Of a stretch of DNA of 64,000 bases, positions 55,337-64,000 are shown piece by piece. The first letter of the stretch is position 1. Each line of letters begins with the position of its first letter. The notes beneath the pieces were generated by a model. The model did no database searches. It saw only the letters and a program-made list of their open reading frames with translations, and was not told the DNA's origin. The DNA is from a virus: positions 1 through 64,000 of IMG/VR virus record IMGVR_UViG_3300005613_000020; one strand, written 5' to 3'. The translations under genes were made by a program, and so were the position numbers.

Positions 55337-55939
55337 TTATCCTAGTTTTGTTACACTTGCAATAGTATGTTCATTTCCAGAATCTATATCTCTGTCACTA
55401 CCGTGATCATGCCTTACATAAAACGACACGTATTGAGAACTTGTTAAATAGCACACCATTGATGCCTGTACAGTTGGTGCATATGTACCAGGAACCATCA
55501 GAGTTGATCTTACAAGAACTGCACTACCTGCTTTTATTATAGCTTGACATTCATCTCCATCAGATAGAGTTTCCGCAAACCTCACTATAAGCTGAACAAG
55601 ATAATACCCATTCTCTGGTACATCAAATGTATTAGAAGCAAAATCGTTACCTACATCATAAAACTCTGTATCAAATGGTATTTGGCGATCTGATCCAGAA
55701 ACAGCCGTAAAATCTGTGGATAAATATACTCTACATCCAACACCTAAACTAGGAGATACAGATGACCATGTGCCGTCATCCTTCAGATAATTTCCTACGT
55801 TAGTTCCCTTTGGAACAAGGCCATGGAGAGAAGTAGAAAAATCTAAATCCGTAGTATCATCAGGAGCGGCTAAATTATCTAATTTTACATCTTCAATCTT
55901 CTGCTGAGAATCACTTCTTACTGGATATTCAACTGCCAT
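55337..55939 (-). CDS. C1q-like fibre tip protein (200 aa)
   Basis: A 40-residue linker (DNLAAPDDTTDLDFSTSLHG, VPKGTNVGNYLKDDGTW) identical in kind to three linkers of the next gene precedes a C1q/TNF-like jelly roll (FDVPENGYYLVQLIVRF, QYVSFYVRHDHGSD). C1q heads trimerise and bind ligands. Probable receptor-binding tip. Confidence 0.75.
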   Translation of the reverse strand: MAVEYPVRSDSQQKIEDVKLDNLAAPDDTTDLDFSTSLHGLVPKGTNVGNYLKDDGTWSSVSPSLGVGCRVYLSTDFTAVSGSDRQIPFDTEFYDVGNDFASNTFDVPENGYYLVQLIVRFAETLSDGDECQAIIKAGSAVLVRSTLMVPGTYAPTVQASMVCYLTSSQYVSFYVRHDHGSDRDIDSGNEHTIASVTKLG

Positions 55940-58900
55940 TATCCTTTCACCTCCGTCATTTCAACCCTGGCAACCCATCTAATAGTCTTTCCTACTTCGC
56001 CAGTTACCTTTATCTCAAGCCTATCATTCGCATCACTAACTGTTACATTAGCATCCCATGCTGCTGTATCCTCTGCTACAACATCTTTAACTACATCTCC
56101 AACTAATGCGCTTGTTCCAGCATTGTTATCTGCACAACATCGGAAATAATACATAGCACTCTCATTATCGGAATCAGTTCTTCTAGCTACAATAGTTATT
56201 ACAAATGCGTAACTTACATCACTCTGTAAATCAATATATTGACTTTCTCCTGCTCCATTTAGTGCAAGTTCCTTTACATCTGCATTAGTTGTCTGAATAC
56301 GGGCAATGCATACCGAAGTCTGTGCATCACCAGCTTCCGAGAAGTACCCAGAAGCTCGTGCATTCTGTCCGTACACGCTAGTCTTTGCTCTACTTCCAAT
56401 CGCAGAAGCGTATGAATCCAAAGCAGAACATTGATAACCAGCTGCAAAAGACCCAGACCCAGAAGCCGTATTTTCTGTTCCAAGAACAGCTGCACCCGTA
56501 GCTGATGCTGTATTTTGGTTTCCAGCTGCAAAACAGCTATCTCCAGTTGCTTGCAGATTTTGTCCTAGTGCAACTGACCCGTTATTAGTTGCATCGCTAT
56601 CTACTCCTATCGCTAAACTGTATGAACCGCTTGCTTTAACGTTCCACCCAAAAGCATTCGAGTAGTCCCCCATATTGGCGTTATCCCAATCAGTACCAGA
56701 TACCTTACCAGCCCTAAAAGCTGCCTTTCCTTCATCAAACAAAAATCTTGAATCGTGGTCTGCATCCCCATCGTCGTCTAGTTGGGGAGAGCCAAATACA
56801 AAATCCTCATCGTATCCTGCTGTTCCTGTATCCTGTTGCACAACTGAACTTGACTCTTCAAAAGCCCCTCCACCAGCTACTGGGGTATCCCATGTACCAT
56901 CGTCTTTAAGGAACTTGCCTGTATTAGTCCCCTTTGGGCATAGCCCATGGGCTGATGTACTAAAGTCCAAATCTGTATTATCATCTGGAGTAGCAAGATC
57001 GTCAAGTTTTATTGCATCTCCGCCGCCAGATTGGTGGCTCGTATTATGAGCCTGCGGAGCATTAGAACCTGTAACATCGGCTCCGTCTGCTACGTTTATA
57101 TCTGATCTTACTTGTGCCGCAGTTCTTCCTTCAATACCGTTGGCCGTAAACCTAGCATATTCATCATCAGCCGCCGCAGAGTCATCTACTGTAACTAAGT
57201 GATTATCCGTAATTCCATGTTGTATTTGATGGGCATGATCGGCGCGAGCTAACGAATGTGATGATCCTTCACCAGCCGCTTGTACTCCTGCAATTTCAGA
57301 AGCCGCAGCACAGTCAAGTGCATCACCTCCATCCTCTGGATCATGAGAATCCTTATGGGATTGCGGAGCATGATTTTGCACTTGGGCTTTCGTAGATCCT
57401 TCGAGAAGATCAGAATCATCAGCCATATCACATTGCCCATTATCACCTGTGTCGTAGGTTGATTTTAACATATCACCAGCACCAGAAGCCGCCCAAGTAC
57501 CGTCGTCCTTCAGGAAGTTTCCAACATTTGTACCCTTTGGAACTAATCCATGCTTTGTTGTGCTAAAATCTAGGTCTGTATTATCATCAGGTTCAGCTAG
57601 ATCATCAAGTTTTATTGAGTCTCCTCCTCCAGACTGATGGCTAGTATTATGGGATTGAGGAGCATTATCTCCGGTAACGTCTGCACCGTCAGCAACATTT
57701 ATGTCTAACCTAACTTGAGCCGCTGTTCTTCCCTCAAGACCGTTAGCTGTAAATCTAGCATATTCATCGTCTGCTGCTGAAGCATCGTCTACAGTTACTA
57801 TATGGTTATCAGTAATTCCGTGCTGAATTTGGTGTGCATGGTCAGCTCTTGCTAGTGAGTGGGATGTACCTATACCAGCTGACTGAACACCGGCAATTTC
57901 AGACGCAGCTGCTGTATCAAGAGCATCTCCACCGTCTTCTGGATCATGGCTATCTTTATGAGCTTGGGGTGAATTATCTCCAGTTACGTCAGCTCCAGGA
58001 TCTATTCCGTCCAATTTTGTTATTTGAGAAGATGTTGCTAATCCTTTTTGGCTATCCGTTGCATCTTGGATATCATCTGTACCATCAGTGTGATTTGACG
58101 CATGATTATCTGGTGGCCTTGAATCACCGCTGTCGTCAAGAGTAGCATCTGAAATTATAGCGTTTATGTCTGCCAAGGTATCAGATCCATGAGCACCCAA
58201 AACATGCGATTTCGGCGTATGGTCCTGAACCTGAGCCTTTGTCGAACCTTCTAAAAGATCAGAGTCATCGGCATTATCGCATTGACCGTTATCTCCTGTA
58301 TCATAGACTGATTTCAACATATCACCAGCACCAGAAGCACCCCAAGTTCCATCATCTTTTAAGAAATTTCCAATATTAGTTCCTTTTGGGACCAAACCGT
58401 GCTTTGTTGTACTGAAATCCAAATCTGTGTTATCATCTGGTTCAGCTAGGTCGTCAAGTTTTATGGAATCTGCTCCTCCTGATTGGTGAGAAGATGCGTG
58501 CGATTTTGGATCATTGTCCGCAGTAACATCGGCACCAGGATCTATTCCGTCCAATTTTGTTATTTGTGCCGCCGTAGCTAACCCCTTCTGGCTATCTGAT
58601 GCATCCTGTATATCATCGGTTCCATCCGTATGGTCCGAAGCATGCGCAGTAGGTGGTCTTGAATCTCCACTATCATCAAGAGTAGCATCCGAAACAATTG
58701 TATTCAAATCTGCCAAAGTATCAGCCCCGTGAGAACCTAAAACATGCGATTTTGGAGTATGGTCTTGAACTTGGGCTTTTGTTGATCCATCTAGCAACGC
58801 GGAATCATCAGCCCCGTCAACAACTCCATCATCATTGGTATCATATGCCGCTTTTGTCATATCTCCAACGCCAGCAGGGCTTGACTCAAATTTATTTGCA

Positions 58901-59127
58901 CTTGAGTTATAAATTATACCTTCACCGTCGGAAATACCAGTAAGATCTAAGTCATATCCTCCCAATTGACCATCAGATGAAACTCCTGTCATAGCTTTTA
59001 ACTGAGCACCAGATTCCATCCAAAATTGCAAGCAGTGTGGACATTGATAGTATCTTCCCCCTCTATCGTCTTCTTGCAAAACTAGCGTGTTGTTTACGGT
59101 GTTTGGGCATATTTTACATTTTGGCAT
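55939..59127 (-). CDS. Modular fibre with zinc-ribbon N-terminus and YadA-like head repeats (1062 aa)
   Basis: Residues 1-35 are a zinc ribbon (CKICPNTVNN, YYQCPHCLQFW). Residues about 85-750 are three large repeat modules with DHTDGTDDIQDA-DSQKGLA, KLDGIDPGADVT, ASEIAGVQ, RADHAHQIQHGITDNH and KLDDLAEPDDNTDLDFST units. Residues about 830-950 contain YadA/Hia head repeats (SLAIGVDSDATNNGSVALGQ, GSGSFAAGYQCSALDSYASA), which form trimeric left-handed rolls. The last 90 residues are a beta cap. Internal repeats favour recombinational change of length. Confidence 0.8.
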   Translation of the reverse strand: MPKCKICPNTVNNTLVLQEDDRGGRYYQCPHCLQFWMESGAQLKAMTGVSSDGQLGGYDLDLTGISDGEGIIYNSSANKFESSPAGVGDMTKAAYDTNDDGVVDGADDSALLDGSTKAQVQDHTPKSHVLGSHGADTLADLNTIVSDATLDDSGDSRPPTAHASDHTDGTDDIQDASDSQKGLATAAQITKLDGIDPGADVTADNDPKSHASSHQSGGADSIKLDDLAEPDDNTDLDFSTTKHGLVPKGTNIGNFLKDDGTWGASGAGDMLKSVYDTGDNGQCDNADDSDLLEGSTKAQVQDHTPKSHVLGAHGSDTLADINAIISDATLDDSGDSRPPDNHASNHTDGTDDIQDATDSQKGLATSSQITKLDGIDPGADVTGDNSPQAHKDSHDPEDGGDALDTAAASEIAGVQSAGIGTSHSLARADHAHQIQHGITDNHIVTVDDASAADDEYARFTANGLEGRTAAQVRLDINVADGADVTGDNAPQSHNTSHQSGGGDSIKLDDLAEPDDNTDLDFSTTKHGLVPKGTNVGNFLKDDGTWAASGAGDMLKSTYDTGDNGQCDMADDSDLLEGSTKAQVQNHAPQSHKDSHDPEDGGDALDCAAASEIAGVQAAGEGSSHSLARADHAHQIQHGITDNHLVTVDDSAAADDEYARFTANGIEGRTAAQVRSDINVADGADVTGSNAPQAHNTSHQSGGGDAIKLDDLATPDDNTDLDFSTSAHGLCPKGTNTGKFLKDDGTWDTPVAGGGAFEESSSVVQQDTGTAGYDEDFVFGSPQLDDDGDADHDSRFLFDEGKAAFRAGKVSGTDWDNANMGDYSNAFGWNVKASGSYSLAIGVDSDATNNGSVALGQNLQATGDSCFAAGNQNTASATGAAVLGTENTASGSGSFAAGYQCSALDSYASAIGSRAKTSVYGQNARASGYFSEAGDAQTSVCIARIQTTNADVKELALNGAGESQYIDLQSDVSYAFVITIVARRTDSDNESAMYYFRCCADNNAGTSALVGDVVKDVVAEDTAAWDANVTVSDANDRLEIKVTGEVGKTIRWVARVEMTEVKG
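56880..58490 (-). repeat. Repeated fibre linker module, three copies
   Basis: The segment encoding KLDDLA-PDDNTDLDFST, HGL-PKGTN and FLKDDGTW occurs at about 56885-57040, 57490-57645 and 58330-58485, with a fourth diverged copy at about 55765-55890 in the C1q-like gene. Confidence 0.8.
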
Positions 59128-59139
59128 AATTAACCTCCA

Positions 59140-59346
59140 CTAAATAATAAGTGATGCTACAATAGCTATAACTAAAGGTACCATTACATACATAACTCCC
59201 TTAGTCCAAGCTCTAGCTGAGCTTACTTCCTCATATACAGTCTCTAATCCACCCATAACATCTTGGACATCATCCTTCAAATGCTCAAAATGATTTCCTA
59301 GAAAATTATCAAATTCTTCCTTTGTCAAAAACTCCTTATCATCCAT
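59140..59346 (-). CDS. Holin-like / XhlA-type membrane protein (68 aa)
   Basis: N-terminal coiled coil (FDNFLGNHFEHLKDDVQDVM) then one C-terminal helix (MYVMVPLVIAIVASLII), the layout of XhlA/haemolysin-associated proteins of phage lysis cassettes. No endolysin is adjacent. Confidence 0.65.
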   Translation of the reverse strand: MDDKEFLTKEEFDNFLGNHFEHLKDDVQDVMGGLETVYEEVSSARAWTKGVMYVMVPLVIAIVASLII

Positions 59347-59354
59347 TCTATCAC

Positions 59355-61118
59355 CTACTTCTTCTTATTTACTAAAACCTTTGTAGGAGTCGGTGCAGGA
59401 CTTGTCACCTCGGAAAATCCCTTCGGTGTCTTTAGTTTTTCCCTGTAAACTCTTTCATCTATAGTTGGCTTAGGCGCTGGCTTTGTGAGCCTTGCATACC
59501 CCCCGGGGGTTTTTAATTGTTCTGTGGTTTTGTTTTTGTGTTCCGGTGTTACCCATCTATGCGTAAGTTCACACCATACCAATCCTTGTCTTGGTGGTGA
59601 ACCCGGAGCCTGCTTTTCAAGCTCTTCCTTAGCTATCTTTACGTATTTTTCAATATTCTTTTCATTCTCATCATTCATACGCTGCAATGGAGATCCCATT
59701 GCAGTTCTAAGTTTTCCTTGCATTGGAGCATTATAAGTTCTTCTCGTACGAGGAACCTGCATTCTTGGCTTTACCCCCATTCTAGGCATTGCACCAGGCA
59801 TTTTTTGGCGATATCCACCTGGAGGACCTTGCTTTTTCATTCCAATAACTCTCTTCAATTCATCAAGAGAACTCTCGTTTTCTTTACACTCAGCTTTACT
59901 TGTACTAGGACTAGCTTTTGTTAGACGTTGAATAATTTCTCTAGCCTCTTTCTTACTAGGCCCTCCCATTACTAATGCCCCAGCATCGGAATAACTTAGG
60001 GTCTTTCTAGCAACATTTAGTTGATGTCTTTCTGGAACTGAAAGCTTCTTACTTGGCCTTGCAGCCATAAGCTTACTATCAATATTATCTTGCGTACTAT
60101 CTGCTAATTTACTGTGTCTCCATCTTCTTGTCTCCTCATGCCACTCCGCACCAGCAAAGGGGGGAGGTCCAGGAGGACCCGACTTCTTTATGTCTTCCGT
60201 TCGATACTTAATTGATCCACAATACGCTTTAGGGTCTCTCTTATCCCTACTTCGTCTAACGCACTCGTCAAAGTCTTGATAGCCTGCAAATGGCTTCTTT
60301 ATTTCAAGTTCTTTATTTTCCTTCTTAATTTTCCTGTAGGAATTCATCAAAGAACCAATTGCCAATGCAGCCAATGGACCAATCTTTTCAACCTCTTTCT
60401 TATCTGGAATGCAATTTTTATTTTTGTCCTCATTCTCAACTCGCTCAATTCTATGAATATTCATCCACTGAGGACGCTTTCTAATTCCACCTTCCCCCTC
60501 TTCCTTCGGCATATGACCAACCGTTACTGTTTTGTCTGCGTCATACATCTTATTTGCCATTTTTCTTACCTCGCTAGTATCTCTCCTCCCTTTACTCGGA
60601 GTATGACTTGAATCATGTCTAGATATGCTATTGTCTAGATCTCTTTTTGCGTCTATTAGCCATCTCATCAAACTACCTTGTGCATGAGGAAATTTTGGAT
60701 TTATTTCTCTAGGAACTAAACCTATCTTCGTTCCTAAATGATTAGCAAGCTTTTTAGCTTCATCTAAGTCATCGTATGAAGCTCTCCCAGGTTTTGAGCT
60801 ATTAAGCTTAGTAACGTGTTTCTTAGCTCCACTTACACTTTGGTGAATTACCTCATGATTAAGCTGTTCGCTAGGATTCAGTTTGCTATAATCCCGATGT
60901 CTCCACCTTCTTGTTTCTTCATGCCACTCGGCACCAGCAAAGGGGGGAGGTCCAGGAGGACCCGACTTACTAAATTCCTTATATCTCCTAAGAATCTTAT
61001 CCTTTGATAATCCAGTTCCTCTTGGAGGAAGATCTGAAGTTCCAAATTTACTTTTGTGTCGTTCTGATCTTTCTTCTTCAGTTCTAGGATTTCTAAATCT
61101 AGGAATATTATCGTTCAT
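59355..61118 (-). CDS. Repeat-containing virion-morphogenesis protein (587 aa)
   Basis: ATG 61118 (MNDNIPRFRNPRT) follows GGGGGTGTTAAG and the previous stop. SGPPGPPPFAGAEWHEETRR occurs twice (about residues 55 and 320), and a diverged form (GSPPRQGLVWCELTHRWV) near the end. FAGYQDFDECVRRSRDKRDP with AYCGSI near residue 280 is a C-V...AYCG motif I associate with phage head-morphogenesis or scaffold-type proteins. Very basic and Pro-rich; possibly an internal or minor capsid protein. Confidence 0.65.
   Translation of the reverse strand: MNDNIPRFRNPRTEEERSERHKSKFGTSDLPPRGTGLSKDKILRRYKEFSKSGPPGPPPFAGAEWHEETRRWRHRDYSKLNPSEQLNHEVIHQSVSGAKKHVTKLNSSKPGRASYDDLDEAKKLANHLGTKIGLVPREINPKFPHAQGSLMRWLIDAKRDLDNSISRHDSSHTPSKGRRDTSEVRKMANKMYDADKTVTVGHMPKEEGEGGIRKRPQWMNIHRIERVENEDKNKNCIPDKKEVEKIGPLAALAIGSLMNSYRKIKKENKELEIKKPFAGYQDFDECVRRSRDKRDPKAYCGSIKYRTEDIKKSGPPGPPPFAGAEWHEETRRWRHSKLADSTQDNIDSKLMAARPSKKLSVPERHQLNVARKTLSYSDAGALVMGGPSKKEAREIIQRLTKASPSTSKAECKENESSLDELKRVIGMKKQGPPGGYRQKMPGAMPRMGVKPRMQVPRTRRTYNAPMQGKLRTAMGSPLQRMNDENEKNIEKYVKIAKEELEKQAPGSPPRQGLVWCELTHRWVTPEHKNKTTEQLKTPGGYARLTKPAPKPTIDERVYREKLKTPKGFSEVTSPAPTPTKVLVNKKK
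60148..60185 (+). repeat. 38-bp direct repeat, copy 1 (within the 587-aa gene)
   Basis: Identical to 60931-60968; encodes the GPPGPPPFAGA motif. Confidence 0.9.
60931..60968 (+). repeat. 38-bp direct repeat, copy 2
   Basis: Identical to 60148-60185, 783 bp away. Recombination between the copies would delete an in-frame 261-codon block. Confidence 0.9.
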
Positions 61119-61119
61119 C

Positions 61120-62067
61120 TTAACACCCCCAGAAGTTTCCATAAACCCTAGGTTGTTCTCCTGCTACTGCATTTACAATTGAAATTTTGTTTGTAATCAA
61201 AACTGCTCTATCAAAGTTGTAGTCCGTTCCTGCCTTTACGAACTCTCCTCGATCTTCAGCATCTGTAGCACTTGAATCTGCATCCCTATCAAAGGCTATG
61301 TACGTATCCCTAGTGAAAAATAGATGTCCATTTCTAAGTTCTGTTACGTGACGATATCTCCTCGAAGGTGAAGCATTAGCAGTTTCTAACCATTCATTAT
61401 CAAGTCCCTGCTCTCCGTCACAATAAACAGATGCGGTTTCAAGAGACTCTGCTTGTAAGCCATCCGCATAAAATACCGTTCCGTGCTGGGAACCTGTAAC
61501 AACATAAGCTCTTAGATTGGTATTTTCGATCATCTCGTCCTTTCCTATCTGTGCAACCGATCTCTGCCATGATGTAGAAAGGGTTACTGTATTTCCAGTA
61601 GCGATTGTATTACCAGAATCATCCTTAATTATTACTAGTGCCTCATCTCCACCAGCAGCGGCATCTCTCAGATATACGCTAACGCAAAGCGGTACTTTAG
61701 CCGGATATGATCCAAGATCCCAATATCCACCTTCATTATCCGCTGCATTATCTGGAGTAACTTCCATTGAAGTTGCACCATAAAGAAACGTAGTCCCATC
61801 GGTATCAAGGGTTGCTTCACTAGCAACCATACCAGTTGGAGGATTCCCAGCTCCAGGTAACGCAAAACTAGGATTTGTAATCATGTTGATTGTCTGTTGA
61901 CCAGCATCAACCGTAATAAGATCTTCCGCAGTTCCTGGAGTTGCTAACGTTAAATCAACGGGAAAGTTCTTTGACATTGGCCTTAGAGATTCCCTAGTAG
62001 ATGGGTCCCTTTCCCTAGGCCATTGGGCATAAACCCTAGCGTCTAACTTTGTTTGATATGCTCCCAT
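61120..62067 (-). CDS. Virion protein with CBM-like jelly roll (315 aa)
   Basis: Residues about 60-220 form a carbohydrate-binding-type sandwich (TNPSFALPGAGNPPTGMVAS, TSMEVTPDNAADNEGGYW, FYADGLQAESLETASVYCDG). N- and C-terminal parts are beta-rich. Probably a head or tail decoration protein exposed on the virion. Confidence 0.7.
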   Translation of the reverse strand: MGAYQTKLDARVYAQWPRERDPSTRESLRPMSKNFPVDLTLATPGTAEDLITVDAGQQTINMITNPSFALPGAGNPPTGMVASEATLDTDGTTFLYGATSMEVTPDNAADNEGGYWDLGSYPAKVPLCVSVYLRDAAAGGDEALVIIKDDSGNTIATGNTVTLSTSWQRSVAQIGKDEMIENTNLRAYVVTGSQHGTVFYADGLQAESLETASVYCDGEQGLDNEWLETANASPSRRYRHVTELRNGHLFFTRDTYIAFDRDADSSATDAEDRGEFVKAGTDYNFDRAVLITNKISIVNAVAGEQPRVYGNFWGC

Positions 62068-62077
62068 AATTCACCTC

Positions 62078-62449
62078 TTACATCTGGATTTCGCCGGTTG
62101 CTAAGCATACTTGATACATTACCCCGCATTGCTTGCAGCGGAATCTTGCAATCTCATCACTATATTCCCAAGGTCTAGATTCTTGTGAGTCTCCAACACA
62201 TCCACAAACTGGACAGGATTGTTCGATTTCTTCTTGCTCTTTATTTCTGAGCTTGTGGATGAATTCAACCTTCTCCTCAACCTTTGGAGTTGCATCCAAC
62301 TTATCTACCAATTTCTCATGTGATTCATGCACTTCTTGCACAACCACAGGTTCTTCCCTTTGTACTGCATCAACTTTTCGTTCCTTCCGCACAGGTCGCA
62401 ACATTCCCTTCTTTTTTCCTGTTTTATACCTTTTACTGTGTGGTTTCAT
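62078..62449 (-). CDS. Basic protein with C-terminal zinc ribbon (123 aa)
   Basis: Very basic N-terminus (KPHSKRYKTGKKKGMLRPVR), coiled middle, then CPVCGCVGDSQ ... FRCKQCGVMYQVC. DNA- or RNA-binding protein in the capsid operon; unknown. Confidence 0.7.
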   Translation of the reverse strand: MKPHSKRYKTGKKKGMLRPVRKERKVDAVQREEPVVVQEVHESHEKLVDKLDATPKVEEKVEFIHKLRNKEQEEIEQSCPVCGCVGDSQESRPWEYSDEIARFRCKQCGVMYQVCLATGEIQM

Positions 62450-62669
62450 TGCTTTCCTCCTTCTGCCTTAACTCCTGCATTCTAGGACCTTGCCACCTTC
62501 TTCGATGTCCACATGCCCAACAAGAACACATTTGCGGAGTCTTTGAGGTCATTCCAATTCTCTTGTCGTCAATCCAATCTTCATCCAATTTCCAAACGTT
62601 TCTAAGCCAACCTCTTACCATTCTTCTCTTTCTATGTTCGCGATGCCTTCTCTCCGCTCGGTTTATCAT
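62433..62669 (-). CDS. Conserved small protein, CSCWACGH type (78 aa)
   Basis: TPQMCSCWACGHRRRWQGPR and QELRQKEE match a short family (CSCxxCGNPRK) common in bacteria and prophages; function unknown. Overlaps the next gene by 17 bases. Confidence 0.75.
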   Translation of the reverse strand: MINRAERRHREHRKRRMVRGWLRNVWKLDEDWIDDKRIGMTSKTPQMCSCWACGHRRRWQGPRMQELRQKEESNETTQ

Positions 62670-62749
62670 TTTTCTCGCTAATGGCTTATTAACCCATTAT
62701 CCCAAAATATCGTGAATGGGGGAGGGATTAAACCCTCCCCACAATCATC

Positions 62750-63142
62750 TTAACCCTCGTCGTAAAATTCGCCGCAAGGCTGGAAGAATACAACTGCACA
62801 AATATTTACTGCACCAGCATTATCACACTCTAGCTGAATCGTGATGTCGGTATCAGCTGCAAACTGTTGGCTACCAGCTACCGAACTGCAAACTTCAGCA
62901 TTTGTATCACCTTGGGCTGTCTCGGTATCTGTACCATCGGTTACAATAACTGACATATCGCCGGTTACGGTATCTGCCGAAGTTCCATATATCCTTCTAG
63001 CTATCACTGGAAACGGAAACTGAAGTATTAGAGCATCTACCGTTGTAGCATTTACCGATGCTTTGCAGCAAACCGGAATCAACGGCATATGGCCCTTACC
63101 ACAGAGGTCCACCATCCTTTTGGCTCCCTTCTTATAGCTCAT
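62750..63142 (-). CDS. Capsid accessory protein (130 aa)
   Basis: ATG 63142 after TTGGAGGTTCGA; the in-frame TTG upstream is inside the ribosome site. Begins MSYKKGAKRMVDLCGKGHMP; beta-rich with Cys and a Cys at the end (CAVVFFQPCGEF). Directly after the capsid gene, so a decoration or head protein is likely. Confidence 0.65.
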   Translation of the reverse strand: MSYKKGAKRMVDLCGKGHMPLIPVCCKASVNATTVDALILQFPFPVIARRIYGTSADTVTGDMSVIVTDGTDTETAQGDTNAEVCSSVAGSQQFAADTDITIQLECDNAGAVNICAVVFFQPCGEFYDEG

Positions 63143-63211
63143 TCGAACCTCCAAAAATAAAATTTGTGGGATTGGGGGGGAAATTAATCCCCCCCGAAGT
63201 CCCTGAGTTAA

Positions 63212-64000
63212 TTACGCATTGAGGTCAGAGATTCTACCCTGAACGTCGATCCTAAGAGCGCGAAGTTCAGCCATCATATACAGAAGGCCACGGACCACCA
63301 AAGCGTCCGCATGGAAGTAATCCCTATTCTCGTAGTACTGAGTGGGAAGCGCAACCGCGATCTCAAGATAGTCAGTATCGAGAACCATAATATCGGAACC
63401 AAGAACCGTACCAGAGTCATCAACGGACTTCATCTGGTCTGGGTCGGGAAGAATCGGAATGCCCATATAGGTTGAGAGAACAAGTCCAGTTCGGGTTCCA
63501 GGAAGGGTTCGCTCGTCGCCAACGCCAACCTGATACTCTTCGGTACCCATATAACGCTGTTGAGCCGACAGAAGTCGCTCCATCCTAAAATATTGATCCC
63601 AGCCCATTGTAATGAGCTTGGGTTCGCCACCAGCTTCGCGGATCTTCTGAATCTGAGTATCGATCATCGTGAGGGTAAGGTCTCTACCAGTTCCATCATT
63701 CCCATCGTAGTTTGCCAGAGCGGCATACCCACCAGCGGTTCTAGTTGTCAAATTGTAGCAATCGGGATTTACGGCATTGCCAGATCCGCCAACAATCATC
63801 CCATCCTCGCAACAAATGTCGCCAAGGGAGGTTAGAGCGGCACGGGACCGTACAAAGACGGTATCGCCAGCGGCAATGGCCGTTCCAGTTGCAATGGTCA
63901 CGGTTGTACCGGACACGTTGGACACGGCACGAGCGGTTCCATCAATTGCACCACCAGTCTCATCCCAAAAATCGACGGTATCGCCGATATGGAACTGGGA
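63212..64000 (-). CDS. Major capsid protein, 5' end outside window
   Basis: The frame is open through 64000 (HIGDTVDFWDETGGAIDGTA precedes the first internal GTG). 263 residues are visible: a beta insertion domain (VSNVSGTTVTIATGTAIAAG), then LTMIDTQIQKIREAGGEPKL, TGLVLSTYMGIPILPDPDQM, SDIMVLDTDYLEIAVALPTQ and a C-terminal ELRALRIDVQGRISDL. This order fits the A-domain and C-terminus of HK97-fold capsids. Confidence 0.82.
   Translation of the reverse strand, partial: SQFHIGDTVDFWDETGGAIDGTARAVSNVSGTTVTIATGTAIAAGDTVFVRSRAALTSLGDICCEDGMIVGGSGNAVNPDCYNLTTRTAGGYAALANYDGNDGTGRDLTLTMIDTQIQKIREAGGEPKLITMGWDQYFRMERLLSAQQRYMGTEEYQVGVGDERTLPGTRTGLVLSTYMGIPILPDPDQMKSVDDSGTVLGSDIMVLDTDYLEIAVALPTQYYENRDYFHADALVVRGLLYMMAELRALRIDVQGRISDLNA

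Noticed and set aside
55939-59127. Diversity-generating retroelement template/variable repeat
   Set aside because: Repeats are long, in-frame modules without adenine-biased differences, and no reverse transcriptase is present.

Overview
The window is part of a large tailed double-stranded DNA phage (or a provirus of one). Every convincing gene lies on the minus strand. Genes are tightly packed with ATGA or TAATG overlaps and strong GGAGG-type ribosome binding sites. TAG, TAA and TGA all serve as stops, so the code is standard. Shine-Dalgarno sites and TATAAT-like -10 boxes point to a bacterial host, but I cannot name it. Reading in the direction of transcription means reading from 64000 down to 1.

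Structural half (64000 to about 34900). It starts with the 5'-truncated major capsid protein, then small virion and zinc-ribbon proteins, a 587-residue repeat-containing protein and a holin-like protein. Next come the fibre genes: a 1062-residue modular fibre with YadA-like head repeats, a C1q-like protein, a 1511-residue fibre and a 753-residue Asp-box protein. After these are connector and tail-completion proteins, the tail tube, a tail assembly chaperone pair with a -1 slippery site (T TTT TTC), a short tape measure and baseplate proteins. Two HNH homing endonucleases sit inside this block. The gene order and the frameshift indicate a long-tailed siphovirus-like particle.

Small-gene region (about 34900 to 10000). 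Roughly 80 short genes are packed here, many with CxxC zinc ribbons or one membrane helix, and many too short to be called by default. Recognisable members are a calcineurin-type phosphoesterase, a permuted NlpC/P60-like protein, three nucleoside deoxyribosyltransferase-like proteins, a DUF1599-like protein, an FmdB-like zinc ribbon, a DUF932-like protein, a KxDG RNA ligase and three tRNAs (Ala, His, Pro). A 1.5-kb IscB element with a full set of RuvC and HNH residues, matching 20-bp end hairpins and an upstream omega RNA region splits an RNA-repair-type nucleotidyltransferase gene.

Replication and modification region (10000 to 1). It holds a DnaB-type helicase with a 398-residue LAGLIDADG intein inside its Walker A motif, a MazG-like protein, an Rnl2-type RNA ligase, a DNA methylase and a 3'-truncated dCMP deaminase. 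Between 4484 and 7103 lies what reads as an integron gene-cassette array without an integrase. It carries a small unknown ORF, a 5-methylcytosine methyltransferase and an SPPY-type amino methyltransferase. Each ORF ends inside its own attC-like hairpin.

Regulation. Five intergenic sites share one promoter design: two TGTWAACC-like direct repeats 12 bp apart, then 9 bp, then TATAMT. Three more share TTGTAAAA five bases before TATAAT. Two promoter-proximal leaders (15281-15339 and 20842-20906) share a folded RNA with apparent compensatory changes. The clearest system-level themes are tRNA/RNA repair (two ligases, one broken nucleotidyltransferase, tRNAs) and DNA modification borrowed from an integron cassette pool.
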